Shown here: one piece after another, positions 1 through 7,764 of the stretch | Position numbering within the stretch: position 1 is the stretch's first letter | Layout of the letters: every line of letters starts with the position of its first letter | Assembly (NCBI RefSeq): GCF_900086715.1 | Contig: NZ_FLKH01000012.1 | Location: 1,612,001-1,676,000 of the forward strand | Length of the DNA stretch: 64,000 bases | From: Gracilibacillus timonensis | GTDB lineage: Bacteria; Bacillota; Bacilli; Bacillales; Amphibacillaceae | Direction: 5' to 3' | The notes under the pieces: generated by a model | Database searches by the model: none | Seen by the model: only the letters and a program-made list of their open reading frames with translations | Told to the model about the DNA's origin: nothing | Made by a program: the position numbers and the translations under genes

Positions 1-4
1 TGGC

Positions 5-382
5 GTGTTGTTTGTCGCCTATTTGCTAATATTGATTCTAAATGTATTCCTGCTTTACCGAACCGTACTCACTTATCCGACCAACACCAGCAACAAAAAA
101 ACAAGGCGCGTGATTCATGCGGTCAATATCACATTAGGCATCCTAACCATACTCCCCGCCGCCTATATCTATGCCATGGCGATCGGCTTTGGCGCACCGC
201 AGACTATGTTTTTTTATCTTTTGGGACCGATAATCGGTTGGATCATACTCTATAGTGCACAAGTATTACTAGCTCGACGCTATCCCAAGACCTCTTTAGG
301 AAGTTTAGTATTATCGCTCGGAATGCTCAGCGCTATTCTATGGCTGCCATTTTTACTTGCTTCCCTATCATTCGACGCCTAA
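5..382 (+). CDS. Hypothetical four-helix membrane protein (possibly 5'-truncated)
   Basis: The frame encodes 125 residues almost entirely in hydrophobic segments, at about residues 1-21, 37-62, 68-91 and 97-121, so a polytopic membrane protein is clear. The first usable start is GTG at 5, but the frame stays open to the window edge and no ribosome binding site can be checked, so the true start may lie outside. I recognise no family motif. It is followed 30 bp later by another membrane-anchored protein on the same strand, with a good ribosome binding site between, so the two are probably cotranscribed. Function unknown. Confidence 0.6.
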   Translation: MLFVAYLLILILNVFLLYRTVLTYPTNTSNKKTRRVIHAVNITLGILTILPAAYIYAMAIGFGAPQTMFFYLLGPIIGWIILYSAQVLLARRYPKTSLGSLVLSLGMLSAILWLPFLLASLSFDA

Positions 383-412
383 GATCGCTTTGCAACAAAG
401 GAGGACGACCAG

Positions 413-1465
413 ATGAAGAAAAAGGGATTGCTCATTACCTTTAGTATCATTCTCGTGATAACGGCAGGATTGATTGTTACGGGTATCTTATACAATGCTC
501 AAATCAATGCTCAACCTAGTTTTACCGGAGAATATGATATAAATCACAACCAGCCGTTGTACGTCATGAAAGCAGATGAGACGGAAACCCTTTATTTACA
601 AGGAGAAAATGGCGGCGTTCATAAACTCTATGAAGCGGACGAAAATCTAAAAATAATGAGTCCCATTTTCACAGGTGAATCAGAGGTTTCATTTATACTA
701 ACGAATGGACCGCCAGAGGCCCCGCCAGGAGAACAAGAATTTCAATTGGTGCACAGTAATGTACTGACCTATGACGTAGAAGAAGAAGAGCTGACGACAA
801 ACCTTGAGGCAAGGGGTTATATAACCAACCTGCTCTATGATCAAGCGGAGCAACACATGATAGTAAGCGGGGTGCATGTCAGTACAGAGGGAGAACCAGA
901 ACCAGGCTTTATCTCTTTTGCTTCTGCCCTCTACACACTAACAAAAGATGGCAACTTTGAAAAGATACATGACTTTGACGCCTATGAACCAGGATCCCTT
1001 CAGATAACCGAAAATGGCGAGAAACTTTATATGATTTTACCGGATGATTTTGAAGATGTATCACCAGACTCGATGTTCGAAGCTACTGAAAGAATCTATG
1101 AAATGGCGATCGATCAGCCTAAGGAAATGACCGTCGTTTCCCAACCAGATAATCAAGTGCCTATCAGTGAATTTGTGTTGCTAGAACAGGAGAACAAGCT
1201 GCTGTATCAAACCATTATAAACTTTAATGAAGGGGAAAACTATTTATACGATTATGTTTGGTTTGACTTAACGAATCAGGAAGAAGGCGAAAGGCTGCAT
1301 ATCGATGAAGCCAGCGAAAACGCCAAGACAAACGAAAACTGGCTCTATTATACCAAAACAACCGATAAAGCAGACCAAACGAAGGTGTATAAGTTGTATC
1401 GCTACGATTTACTTCGGGATACGGGCGAAGAGGAAATCGAGCTGCGGGTAGAACCGGAAGAGTAA
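413..1465 (+). CDS. Membrane-anchored extracellular hypothetical protein
   Basis: This 350-residue protein has an N-terminal hydrophobic segment (about residues 5-27) after three lysines, with no lipobox cysteine, so it looks like an uncleaved signal anchor followed by a large exported domain. The exported part is rich in Glu and Asp and alternates short strands with turns, like a beta-propeller or YVTN-type repeat protein, but I cannot assign a family. AAAGGAGG lies 8-9 bases before the ATG. It follows the upstream membrane protein closely and ends at a strong bidirectional terminator. Function unknown. Confidence 0.7.
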   Translation: MKKKGLLITFSIILVITAGLIVTGILYNAQINAQPSFTGEYDINHNQPLYVMKADETETLYLQGENGGVHKLYEADENLKIMSPIFTGESEVSFILTNGPPEAPPGEQEFQLVHSNVLTYDVEEEELTTNLEARGYITNLLYDQAEQHMIVSGVHVSTEGEPEPGFISFASALYTLTKDGNFEKIHDFDAYEPGSLQITENGEKLYMILPDDFEDVSPDSMFEATERIYEMAIDQPKEMTVVSQPDNQVPISEFVLLEQENKLLYQTIINFNEGENYLYDYVWFDLTNQEEGERLHIDEASENAKTNENWLYYTKTTDKADQTKVYKLYRYDLLRDTGEEEIELRVEPEE

Positions 1466-1502
1466 AAGGCAAGACTTTTTAAAAAGGAAATATCGTTCCA
1501 TT

Positions 1503-1540
1503 AAAAGACGCACCAACTTATAAAAGTTGGTACGTCTTTT
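1503..1540. terminator. Bidirectional intrinsic terminator
   Basis: The 3' arm AAGTTGG-TACGTCTTTT mirrors the 5' arm AAAAGACG-CACCAACTT around a short loop, with A-run and T-run flanks on both sides. It separates the convergent genes ending at 1465 (+) and 1546 (-). Confidence 0.85.
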
Positions 1541-1545
1541 CGCCA

Positions 1546-2628
1546 TTATGCAAAGGTAAGTTGTTTCACTGTTTTACTATCCAATTGTTTGATCACTTCC
1601 ACAATTAATTGTACAGCATGTTCGAAATCATCTTGGTGCAGTATTGCTGCGTGCGTATGGATATAGCGCGTAGCTACGGTGATCGACAAGGCCGGTACCC
1701 CATTAGCTGTTAAATGAATCGAACCTGAATCTGTACCTCCGCCTGGCATGGTCGTGTATTGGTAAGGGATATCGTGCTGATCGGCTGTATCAACAACCAG
1801 ATCCCTTAAACCTTTATGAGATACCATGCTTGCATCGTATAAAACAATTTGTGGGCCCTCTCCGATTTTACTATCTGCATCCTTATCGGATACGCCTGGT
1901 GTGTCACCAGCAATTCCTACATCCACCCCAAAAGCAATATCTGGTTCAATCGTATAAGCAGACGTCTTCGCCCCGCGCAATCCGACTTCTTCTTGAACCG
2001 TTGCCGCACCATAGACACGGTTAGGATGATCTTGTCCTTCCAAGCGACGTAATACTTCAATCGCAATCGCGCAGCCAATTCGATTATCCCATGCCTTCGC
2101 CAATAACAACTTTTCATTTTTTAACTGCGTAAATTCGAAATACGGGACGATCGAATCGCCTGGTTTCACCCCAAAATCGGCTGCTTCTTCTTTACTCGTT
2201 GCCCCGATGTCAATAAACATATCCTTGATTTCAACGGGCTTCTTGCGGGCTTCGGCTGATAAAATATGCGGAGGTTTCGAGCCGATAATACCAGTCACAT
2301 CACCTTTTTTAGTCAATACCGTCACTCGTTGAGCTAGCATAACCTGTCCCCACCAGCCGCCAACGGTTTGGAAATAGACAAAGCCTTTCTCATCAATTCT
2401 TGTCACCATGAAACCAACCTCATCTAAGTGTCCAGCAACCATCACCTTAGGACCACTAGCGTCGCCATTCTTCTCCGCGATCAAGCTGCCTAAATGGTCG
2501 GTATACACCCGATCGGCATACGGGGTAATCCATTTTTTCATTACTTCACGCGCTTCTTTTTCATCACCAGGGATAGACCTTGCATCCGTTAATTCTTTTA
2601 ACATGTCTAACTGTTCCTTGTTTGTCAT
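1546..2628 (-). CDS. ysdC: M42 family metallopeptidase (YsdC-type glutamyl aminopeptidase)
   Basis: M42 enzymes are cytoplasmic, di-metal aminopeptidases that form large tetrahedral assemblies and trim short peptides. The 360-residue product has the expected ligands: His67 and Asp69 in AGHLDEVG, Asp181 in AWDNRIG, Glu213-Glu214 in VQEEVGLRG (general base and ligand), Asp236 in GVDVG, and a C-terminal HTH near residue 324. Length is typical. In Bacillus subtilis ysdC lies with ysdA and ysdB just after rplT, and all three are near here, which supports the symbol, although the order is rearranged. AGGAGGAT precedes the ATG. The substrate cannot be told from sequence. Confidence 0.9.
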   Translation of the reverse strand: MTNKEQLDMLKELTDARSIPGDEKEAREVMKKWITPYADRVYTDHLGSLIAEKNGDASGPKVMVAGHLDEVGFMVTRIDEKGFVYFQTVGGWWGQVMLAQRVTVLTKKGDVTGIIGSKPPHILSAEARKKPVEIKDMFIDIGATSKEEAADFGVKPGDSIVPYFEFTQLKNEKLLLAKAWDNRIGCAIAIEVLRRLEGQDHPNRVYGAATVQEEVGLRGAKTSAYTIEPDIAFGVDVGIAGDTPGVSDKDADSKIGEGPQIVLYDASMVSHKGLRDLVVDTADQHDIPYQYTTMPGGGTDSGSIHLTANGVPALSITVATRYIHTHAAILHQDDFEHAVQLIVEVIKQLDSKTVKQLTFA

Positions 2629-2648
2629 ATCCTACATCCTCCTGCCAT

Positions 2649-3134
2649 TTAGTAACCTTGATTTTGTCGTTCAAAGTTAATCTTATTCTTATCCATATAG
2701 GCTTTTTTTATATCCTCGGGAGAAAAACCTAAAACCTGACCAAGGCTTACATATGTATCGAATAAGGTTCGATAGGTCGTCAACGATTTGTCTGCCTTCA
2801 GGGTTGTTATTGCCTGAAATACTTGATGAAACAACGTGGTTACATCATGATCGCTTGCTTTATCGTCTGATTCATAGGTGTCCAGTCCAAGATCTAAACC
2901 AAGCGATAGGATAAAATGAATCCCATCTACATACTCCTCGGCAATGACTGATTTCTCGCTCGGCGGTTTGATGCTCCAATATTTAAAGCAACGTGTTTCA
3001 TTAGCGAGTTCACCAATCTCTACTAAGAGTGCTAAGACCTTTTTATCAAAAATATTTTCCGTTTGCAAGTCATGTTGTGTTAAAATATAGTGGTCCAATT
3101 CTTTCTGCATGTCGAAAAGTGTCTTCCAGTTCAT
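2649..3134 (-). CDS. All-alpha dimeric dUTP diphosphatase family protein
   Basis: dUTPase of the MazG-like all-alpha class hydrolyses dUTP (and often dUDP) to dUMP, keeping uracil out of DNA. The 161-residue protein shows the metal-binding helix pattern EIGELANETR (Glu39, Glu42, Glu46) and a second EEYVDGIHF segment (Glu66, Glu67, Asp70), plus the C-terminal KNKINFERQ typical of this family. I chose the ATG at 3134 because AAAGGAG sits just upstream; the longer open frame to 3233 has no conserved residues and would overlap the sigma-W-type promoter of ysdB. It is 20 bp upstream of ysdC on the same strand. Phages carry close relatives. Confidence 0.88.
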   Translation of the reverse strand: MNWKTLFDMQKELDHYILTQHDLQTENIFDKKVLALLVEIGELANETRCFKYWSIKPPSEKSVIAEEYVDGIHFILSLGLDLGLDTYESDDKASDHDVTTLFHQVFQAITTLKADKSLTTYRTLFDTYVSLGQVLGFSPEDIKKAYMDKNKINFERQNQGY

Positions 3135-3211
3135 ATTATACTCCTTTTGTCTTGCTGAATTTTTCTCTTTGGAACAACTTCTATTATTATAACATGATTC
3201 TATGATATTTT

Positions 3212-3238
3212 TGAAACCAATGCTTCCACTCATTCGTA
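3212..3238 (+). promoter_or_regulatory. Sigma-W type promoter of ysdB
   Basis: TGAAAC (3212-3217), 17 bases, then CGTA (3235-3238), matching the ECF sigma-W consensus; it lies about 40 bp before the ysdB start. Bacillus subtilis ysdB is a known sigma-W target, which agrees. Confidence 0.8.
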
Positions 3239-3280
3239 CATAATGTAACGAGCCCTTTTATCGTCAGGAGGTGGAGAAGG

Positions 3281-3664
3281 ATGATCATCATTCTTTTTCG
3301 GGTATTAATTTTAGCAGCTATCATTGTATTATTATATACAGGATATCAATACTGGATTAGCCCTAACCGTAAGCTAGCACTAGCCCAGAAGCGAAAAGAT
3401 TTTTATTTTTTAGATCAAAATGATGATATTAAGCGAAATTTCTTTATTGCGTATAAAGGATATTTGTTTGAAGGGGAAAAGTATGTAGGTGCGACGGAGG
3501 ACGCATTTGAAGTGACAAACATCGTGATGCATATCCATAATCCTGAGAATTTAAATCGGTTTGAGCGGCAAGATATGTATTTTTTAGAACAAGAGATATT
3601 GATTCGTTATGCACATGCCAAGATTGAGTGGCGTTATCCGATGAATAGACTGCTGCTTCCATAA
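3281..3664 (+). CDS. ysdB: YsdB, sigma-W pathway small membrane protein
   Basis: The 127-residue protein has one N-terminal transmembrane helix (about residues 3-23) followed by a basic, mostly soluble cytoplasmic part with the WISPNRKLALAQK and RNFFIAYKGYLFEGEKY stretches typical of YsdB. In Bacillus subtilis this is a sigma-W regulated gene of unknown biochemical role next to ysdA and ysdC. Here a sigma-W-like promoter precedes it and a strong CAGGAGGTGG ribosome site fixes the ATG at 3281. Unlike in Bacillus subtilis it faces its ysd neighbours. Its last codons form one arm of an inverted repeat shared with the convergent gene. Confidence 0.85.
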   Translation: MIIILFRVLILAAIIVLLYTGYQYWISPNRKLALAQKRKDFYFLDQNDDIKRNFFIAYKGYLFEGEKYVGATEDAFEVTNIVMHIHNPENLNRFERQDMYFLEQEILIRYAHAKIEWRYPMNRLLLP

Positions 3665-3680
3665 GATTAAGCAGCAGTCT
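3647..3680. terminator. Perfect 12-bp inverted repeat overlapping two convergent gene ends
   Basis: AGACTGCTGCTT (3647-3658) and AAGCAGCAGTCT (3669-3680) are perfect complements with a 10-base loop. The repeat covers the stop codons of ysdB and the convergent membrane protein. No T-run follows on either strand, so it may act as a weak or factor-dependent terminator, or as an RNA end-protecting hairpin. Confidence 0.6.
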
Positions 3681-4251
3681 CTGAAAAGAATTGGTGCCAT
3701 TTGATGATCGCTTGCTTTCTGCGAACAAGGTATGTTAATAACAGCATTAGCGCAATGATCGGTATGGCATAGTAAATGGACACAGCTTGAATCGATTGCC
3801 CTAGCAATGTGTATAAGATGGCAACCGGAATTACGGATATAAGCGTGGTACATAAATAAGAAGCAAAATTACGAGATTTTTTATAAATACAAAAGGACAG
3901 TAAATGAAAATGCATAAATGGCAGCATACGTAAGATCATAATTTGGAGGGTGTTTAAATGGATTTGATTCTTCAACCATTTTTCTTCCATCTTCCTACAT
4001 GACTTTTCTAGCATTGGTAATAGCTTGATCAAGCAATAAAACCCAATGCTGGAGACCACCAAACCAATGATGGAATAAATACTTCCTGCTGCGAAACCAA
4101 ATACCATTCCTCCAGTCACACAAACCATTAGGACTGGTACAAACAAGATGGGGCGCAACAAATGCACGAGAATAAATAACACTGGTGCTACGAATACATA
4201 GCTCTCCTTCACCTCTAATTGACTGATAAACTCCACCGTCATTCCCATCAC
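3667..4251 (-). CDS. TVP38/TMEM64 (VTT/DedA-like) family membrane protein
   Basis: The 194-residue protein has five to six hydrophobic segments and the family pattern: a re-entrant region around RPILFVPVLMVCVTGG with G-rich FGFAAGSIYSIIG, then LRMLPFMHFHLLSF, a variant of the LRLxPxxP motif that is central to VTT proteins. The family is linked to lipid scrambling and undecaprenyl-phosphate or PE transport. Bacillus subtilis has relatives including YtxB in this same chromosomal neighbourhood, but I cannot decide orthology. The start could be 4251 or the third-codon ATG at 4245; GGAGGGG fits either. An inverted repeat covers this ribosome site. Confidence 0.75.
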   Translation of the reverse strand: MMGMTVEFISQLEVKESYVFVAPVLFILVHLLRPILFVPVLMVCVTGGMVFGFAAGSIYSIIGLVVSSIGFYCLIKLLPMLEKSCRKMEEKWLKNQIHLNTLQIMILRMLPFMHFHLLSFCIYKKSRNFASYLCTTLISVIPVAILYTLLGQSIQAVSIYYAIPIIALMLLLTYLVRRKQAIIKWHQFFSETAA

Positions 4252-4284
4252 CCCTCCCTTCCATCTTATGATGGTTTGGAGGGG
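4251..4284 (-). promoter_or_regulatory. Inverted repeat containing the ribosome binding site of the VTT protein
   Basis: Read on the minus strand, CCCCTCC-AAA-CCATC-ATAA-GATGG-AAG-GGAGGGG folds into a two-part stem in which the 3' arm is the Shine-Dalgarno sequence directly before ATG. If the whole repeat is transcribed it would mask translation initiation. A TATAAT-like box at 4285-4290 would, if used as a -10, start the RNA inside the 5' arm, in which case the repeat would act as DNA only. Confidence 0.5.
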
Positions 4285-4363
4285 ATTATACCTGTAAAGG
4301 CTATGCAGACAGGCTGTTTGTCTTCGCAGACATCCTTTTTCAGGAAAAGAATGACGCTACCCT

Positions 4364-4615
4364 TCAGTTAAAATAATAAATAATCAATCCAATCTGCACA
4401 ATCGTTAACAACGGCAATCCGAAACGAAACAGTAGATGCCTGGTTTTGTGTCGAAATTGAAACATCGCCAATGTTGCTCCGAAGGCTCCGCCAATCAGGG
4501 CCACCAGCCAAAGATGGGCTTCTGGTGTGCGCCATTTTTGTTTTTCTGCCTTACGCTTATCCCTTTTCATCATAATAAATGCGATATAATTAATAAGTGC
4601 CAAATAAATAATCAT
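4364..4615 (-). CDS. ysdA: DUF1294 family membrane protein YsdA
   Basis: The 83-residue protein shows the DUF1294 layout: an N-terminal helix, the MMKRDKRKAEKQKWRTPE basic loop, LWLVALIGGAFGA, MFQFRHKTRH, and a C-terminal helix. YsdA in Bacillus subtilis has the same size and sits beside ysdB and ysdC; the biochemical role is unknown. It overlaps the upstream PH-domain gene by 4 bp, so the two are translationally coupled and presumably share the sigma-W-like promoter further upstream. Confidence 0.85.
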   Translation of the reverse strand: MIIYLALINYIAFIMMKRDKRKAEKQKWRTPEAHLWLVALIGGAFGATLAMFQFRHKTRHLLFRFGLPLLTIVQIGLIIYYFN

Positions 4616-5364
4616 GTTTCCCCATCCTTATATGTCGTTATTGCTTGATACATCTCTTCTGTCTCCTCTGCCGTTGAACGGTTGAAAATAATCGTATCTT
4701 GATCGGTTTCTATATAAAGATAAGGCGTCTGCTCACCACTAATAAACAAGATAACCGAGGAATCATATTCTTCAACCAGGAACCTGCCTTTCCATTGATT
4801 GGCCATCGCAAATCCATTGGTCCTTGCCGTAATCGTTGGCGCTTGATCCATCATCTCCACGGTTTGAATCTCTTCCCAAGCAAGCTCTTCCCCATACATA
4901 CCATCTATCGTTATGCCATCATTGGTTACGGTAATCTCGGTTGTCACATATCCATAACCAGTTAAAACAGCAACAAATACAATCGTCACCACGGCGATAC
5001 TGCCATTAATCCAGTAGCCTTTTTTACGCTTAGCTGGTACCTCGTAGCGATTGATCCATACGATACCAGCCATCACAACCAATAAAAACATGCCTATACC
5101 GATTGATACGCCATATGGCACTTGGAAGATCCCTAAAATATAACTAAGCAAAAATAAGAAAAAGCTATAGGTTAACAGCTTTCCGATGGCATCTACATAA
5201 CCATTTTCCATAAGATACTTCTTTTCTTCTTCCGAACGATTGATAAACCCGTTAATTAAGGAGAGATCCTTTTTCTTGGCAATCAAAAAGGTAAGTCCCC
5301 CGTAAATAAGCACAGCCCATCCCATTAATATAACAAATAGAATTTGTCCTTTATCCATTATCAT
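4612..5364 (-). CDS. DUF3784/bacterial PH-like domain membrane protein
   Basis: The 250-residue protein has an N-terminal helix (about 8-28), a cytoplasmic segment with SLINGFINRSEEEKKYL that resembles DUF3784 proteins, two more helices around 63-103, a fourth near 119-139, then a soluble C-terminal domain (about 143-250). That domain alternates strands and contains WEEIQTVEMMDQ, the usual start of a bacterial PH-like fold. Such domains are often found in stress-induced membrane proteins. It has a sigma-W-type promoter 30 bp upstream and overlaps ysdA by 4 bp. The start at 5364 has GAGGGATGAT before it; ATG at 5358 is an alternative. Exact role unknown. Confidence 0.65.
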   Translation of the reverse strand: MIMDKGQILFVILMGWAVLIYGGLTFLIAKKKDLSLINGFINRSEEEKKYLMENGYVDAIGKLLTYSFFLFLLSYILGIFQVPYGVSIGIGMFLLVVMAGIVWINRYEVPAKRKKGYWINGSIAVVTIVFVAVLTGYGYVTTEITVTNDGITIDGMYGEELAWEEIQTVEMMDQAPTITARTNGFAMANQWKGRFLVEEYDSSVILFISGEQTPYLYIETDQDTIIFNRSTAEETEEMYQAITTYKDGET

Positions 5365-5393
5365 CCCTCATTTTTTATGCTGGTAACGATGTA

Positions 5394-5420
5394 TACGGTT
5401 TGGGAGATTGTTTTGTTTCA
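5394..5420 (-). promoter_or_regulatory. Sigma-W type promoter of the PH-domain protein/ysdA pair
   Basis: On the minus strand TGAAAC (5420-5415) is followed by 17 bases and CGTA (5397-5394), 30 bp before the ATG at 5364. Same architecture as the ysdB and pspA-cassette promoters. Confidence 0.8.
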
Positions 5421-5437
5421 TGGTATTTTTTCTCTAC

Positions 5438-5572
5438 ATAAGTTGAACTATAAATGTAACAAAAACGTGTGACAAGCAAGCCTTTGCTCGCATAATCTCC
5501 TGATCATACCGCATAAATAGATCAAGAGCACTATCAGATTCATAAGACATTATTTAATTCAACTTAACTTAT
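5438..5572 (+). repeat. MITE-like repeat, copy A
   Basis: About 135 bp beginning ATAAGTTGAA and ending TTCAACTTA, with internal blocks ACGTGTGACAAGCAAG, CTTTGCTCGCAT and GATCAAGAGC. The reverse complement of copy D (50018-50149) matches it along its length. Non-coding. Confidence 0.8.
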
Positions 5573-5598
5573 ATAGAAAGGTAAGAAAATGACTGGAG

Positions 5599-5811
5599 AT
5601 GGAAAAGAAGAGGATATCTAAAGGTGACTTCACTTATGAATTTCAACAAATCAACGATCAAATACGATTTACCACAGCGTTAAGGGTTCATGAGTTTTCC
5701 GGCTATAGAGGAGGTAATCCATCGTGGATATGGAAAACAACGATCCATAAACATCCTGATAAGTCTCGCTTTACCACAGCGGAATCATTCAAGTGGGGAG
5801 GAAATATGTAA
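5599..5811 (+). CDS. Small hypothetical protein or gene fragment
   Basis: An open frame of 70 codons lies between repeat copy A and the toxin gene. The product is soluble and polar with a repeated FTTA motif (twice) and no recognised domain. The GGAG sequence is too close to the ATG at 5599 to be a good ribosome site. Its end is convergent with the toxin gene and only 17 bp away. It could be a short orphan gene, a remnant of a larger protein, or chance. Confidence 0.3.
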   Translation: MEKKRISKGDFTYEFQQINDQIRFTTALRVHEFSGYRGGNPSWIWKTTIHKHPDKSRFTTAESFKWGGNM

Positions 5812-5827
5812 TAAAATATTATTTTAT

Positions 5828-6139
5828 TTATAAATCGTGATATTTTATAAATGTTCGTGTTATATTCTTAAAATCTTGTTTGCTCAAAACTCCAATTTCT
5901 TTTATATGAATATTTTTAAACTTTTTATAGCGATCAAATTGTACATATGATCTTTTGGTTAACCCTGAATAAGGACTATTTATAATTGGAATTCTATTGT
6001 AACGCGGACTGCCTGTTATTTTTAAACCTAAAGCTTGATTTCCATCATCGGATAGGACAATAATTAAGACAGGACGCATTTTCGCCTCCTGCCTTTCTTC
6101 ATATGGGAACCGTAATCGGTAAATATAGCCTTCTTTCAT
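5828..6139 (-). CDS. MazF/PemK-like type II toxin
   Basis: The 103-residue protein fits the CcdB/PemK fold family, whose members are ribosome-independent mRNA endoribonucleases. It has KMRPVLIIVLSDDG early on (family pattern of a basic residue then RPVLV), a short ITG segment, SYVQFDRY, and the C-terminal IKEIGVLSKQDFKNI helix typical of MazF relatives. The start ATG at 6139 overlaps the antitoxin stop (TGATG), a usual toxin-antitoxin arrangement. A TTG at 6142 is also possible. The RNA cleavage site cannot be predicted. Confidence 0.75.
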   Translation of the reverse strand: MKEGYIYRLRFPYEERQEAKMRPVLIIVLSDDGNQALGLKITGSPRYNRIPIINSPYSGLTKRSYVQFDRYKKFKNIHIKEIGVLSKQDFKNITRTFIKYHDL

Positions 6140-6336
6140 CAATCATCTTCCGTCCAATACTTATAATCAGGATGGTCCGGTTGAATATCTACGTTTCCTA
6201 GAGAGTCTACAGGCAATACCTCTTGATCATTTAATTTAGTAATATCAATCTGTTTGGAAATAGCTCTTAATTCACGTCCATGTAAATCTTCTCTAACCGC
6301 TTTTGCAGATCTTTTCACAGGAGTGTTAGTATCCAT
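6139..6336 (-). CDS. Putative antitoxin partner of the MazF/PemK-like toxin
   Basis: The 65-residue protein has a basic N-terminal half (VKRSAKAVREDLHGRELRAISKQI) that could bind DNA and an acidic C-terminal tail ending EDD that could wrap the toxin. It does not resemble the well-known MazE (AbrB) or ribbon-helix-helix antitoxins that I know, so the assignment rests on size, charge and one-base overlap with the toxin. ATG at 6336 has AAAAGGAGG eight bases upstream; the frame extends to 6360 but with no good ribosome site. An inverted repeat 25 bp upstream may be its operator. Confidence 0.6.
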   Translation of the reverse strand: MDTNTPVKRSAKAVREDLHGRELRAISKQIDITKLNDQEVLPVDSLGNVDIQPDHPDYKYWTEDD

Positions 6337-6360
6337 ACTGTATCCTCCTTTTCTCCTCAA

Positions 6361-6389
6361 TACTAATCACCACCTTTTGGTAATCAGTA
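6361..6389 (-). promoter_or_regulatory. Possible operator of the toxin-antitoxin pair
   Basis: TACTAATCACC (6361-6371) and GGTAATCAGTA (6379-6389) are inverted repeats with two mismatches around a 7-base centre, just upstream of the antitoxin start. A TATACT -10-like box lies next to it on the minus strand. Position and symmetry suit autoregulation by the antitoxin complex. Confidence 0.45.
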
Positions 6390-6531
6390 TATGCAATTCA
6401 TTTAATATTAGTCATCTTATATTTACATCATATCACGTATTACATAATTTCTCAATCATCATACATATACTTTAGCTCCAGCAAAAAAGATTAGAATTTC
6501 TTCTGTTCCCGCTTTTTTGCGTTCTAACACG

Positions 6532-6567
6532 AAAAAAGGACACCTCACTCACATGTGAAGCGCCCTT
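6532..6567 (-). terminator. Terminator of infC-rpmI-rplT
   Basis: On the minus strand AAGGGCGCTTCAC pairs (with wobbles) with GTGAGGTGTCCTT around a 6-base loop, followed by TTTT. Confidence 0.85.
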
Positions 6568-6574
6568 GAGTATC

Positions 6575-6931
6575 TTATTTTAAAGCAGATTTTGCTTGGT
6601 CTGCTAATTGTGCAAATGCTTTTTCGTCGTTAATGGCAATATCTGCTAGCATTTTACGATTTACTTCTACACCAGCAAGCTTTAAGCCATGCATGAAACG
6701 GCTGTAAGAAAGATCATTTAAACGTGCCGCTGCGTTAATACGCGCAATCCATAGCTTACGGAAATCACGTTTTTTCTGACGACGGTCACGGTATGCATAC
6801 TGACCTGATTTCATTACCTGTTGTTTTGCTGTTTTGAATAGTGCATGTTTCGAACCATAATATCCTTTAGCTAACTTTAATATACGTTTACGACGCTTAC
6901 GTGTAACTGTTCCACCTTTAACACGTGCCAT
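6575..6931 (-). CDS. rplT: 50S ribosomal protein L20
   Basis: L20 binds 23S rRNA early in large-subunit assembly and, in Bacillaceae and E. coli, represses its own operon by binding the leader RNA. The 118-residue product starts [19 protein letters not shown] and keeps [21 protein letters not shown]-type text typical of L20, with a very basic N-terminal extension. It is the last gene of infC-rpmI-rplT and is followed by a clear terminator. AGGAGGGG precedes the ATG. Confidence 0.98.
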   Translation of the reverse strand: MARVKGGTVTRKRRKRILKLAKGYYGSKHALFKTAKQQVMKSGQYAYRDRRQKKRDFRKLWIARINAAARLNDLSYSRFMHGLKLAGVEVNRKMLADIAINDEKAFAQLADQAKSALK

Positions 6932-6996
6932 TTTAAACCCCTCCTGTATAAATCAACGAATCTGTTGTTCCTTTTTTTGTTGTACGTTTGACTACC

Positions 6997-7191
6997 TTAT
7001 TTAGGCAGCATTTGGTTAATACGTCGCTGATCTCCAGCAGACACAATCGCTGATTTACGTAACTTACGCTTTTGCTTTTGCGACTTGTTGGCGAACATGT
7101 GACTTGTATATGCGTGGGAACGTTTGAGCTTCCCAGAACCTGTTCTTTTCATTCTTTTCGCTGTACCGCTGTGTGTTTTCATCTTTGGCAT
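6997..7191 (-). CDS. rpmI: 50S ribosomal protein L35
   Basis: L35 is a small basic large-subunit protein. The 64-residue product begins [20 protein letters not shown] and ends RRINQMLPK, both hallmark segments, with the usual length. AAGGAGGAAG precedes the ATG. It lies between infC and rplT, the universal order in Firmicutes. Confidence 0.98.
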   Translation of the reverse strand: MPKMKTHSGTAKRMKRTGSGKLKRSHAYTSHMFANKSQKQKRKLRKSAIVSAGDQRRINQMLPK

Positions 7192-7245
7192 GATTACTTC
7201 CTCCTTGAAACTAGAATCTATTTAACTACGCGCACGAATAGCGAG

Positions 7246-7764
7246 TTATTTCTTTTCGTTTACTGGTCCAAGCATAAGGAACATACTGCGACCTTCCATC
7301 TTCGCCCGCTGTTCAACCGTTGAAACATCCTTACATGCTTCCGCCATGCGTTCCAGCACTTTTTGACCTAATTCTTTGTGCATGATCGCACGACCACGGA
7401 AACGGATCGATACTTTTACCTTATCGCCCTTCTCCAAGAATTTACGTGCGTTACGTAACTTGGTATTGAAGTCATGTTCTTCAATGCTTGGGCTAAGTCG
7501 AACTTCTTTCACGTTGATCACTTTTTGTTTTTTGCGTGCTTCTTTTTCTTTCTTTTGCTGCTCAAAACGGTATTTACCGTAATCCATGATTCGGCATACG
7601 GGCGGTTTTGCTTTGGGCGCCACCAATACTAAATCAAGATTTCTTGTTTGAGCGATGTCTAATGCTTCTTGACGAGATTTTACTCCTAATTGATCCCCGT
7701 TAGAATCAATGAGACGCACTTCACGTGCACGAATATTCTCATTGACATTCATATCTTTGCTAAT
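7246..7764 (-). CDS. infC: Translation initiation factor IF-3 with AUU start codon
   Basis: IF-3 binds the 30S subunit, discriminates the start codon and initiator tRNA and prevents 70S assembly. The product (172 residues from 7764) has the N-terminal domain [16 protein letters not shown], the linker [21 protein letters not shown] region, and the C-terminal domain with [16 protein letters not shown]. No ATG, GTG or TTG fits the ribosome site: GGAGGTGG is followed by CTG ATT ATT AGC. Initiation at ATT (7764) gives [14 protein letters not shown], matching Bacillus IF-3, whose infC starts at AUU. A rare codon checked by IF-3 itself allows autoregulation. ATG further in at 7752 is a weaker alternative. 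Confidence 0.93.
   Translation of the reverse strand: MSKDMNVNENIRAREVRLIDSNGDQLGVKSRQEALDIAQTRNLDLVLVAPKAKPPVCRIMDYGKYRFEQQKKEKEARKKQKVINVKEVRLSPSIEEHDFNTKLRNARKFLEKGDKVKVSIRFRGRAIMHKELGQKVLERMAEACKDVSTVEQRAKMEGRSMFLMLGPVNEKK

Noticed and set aside
3135-3233. N-terminal extension of the dUTPase
   Set aside because: Unconserved, and it would cover the sigma-W-type promoter of ysdB; the ATG at 3134 has a good ribosome site.
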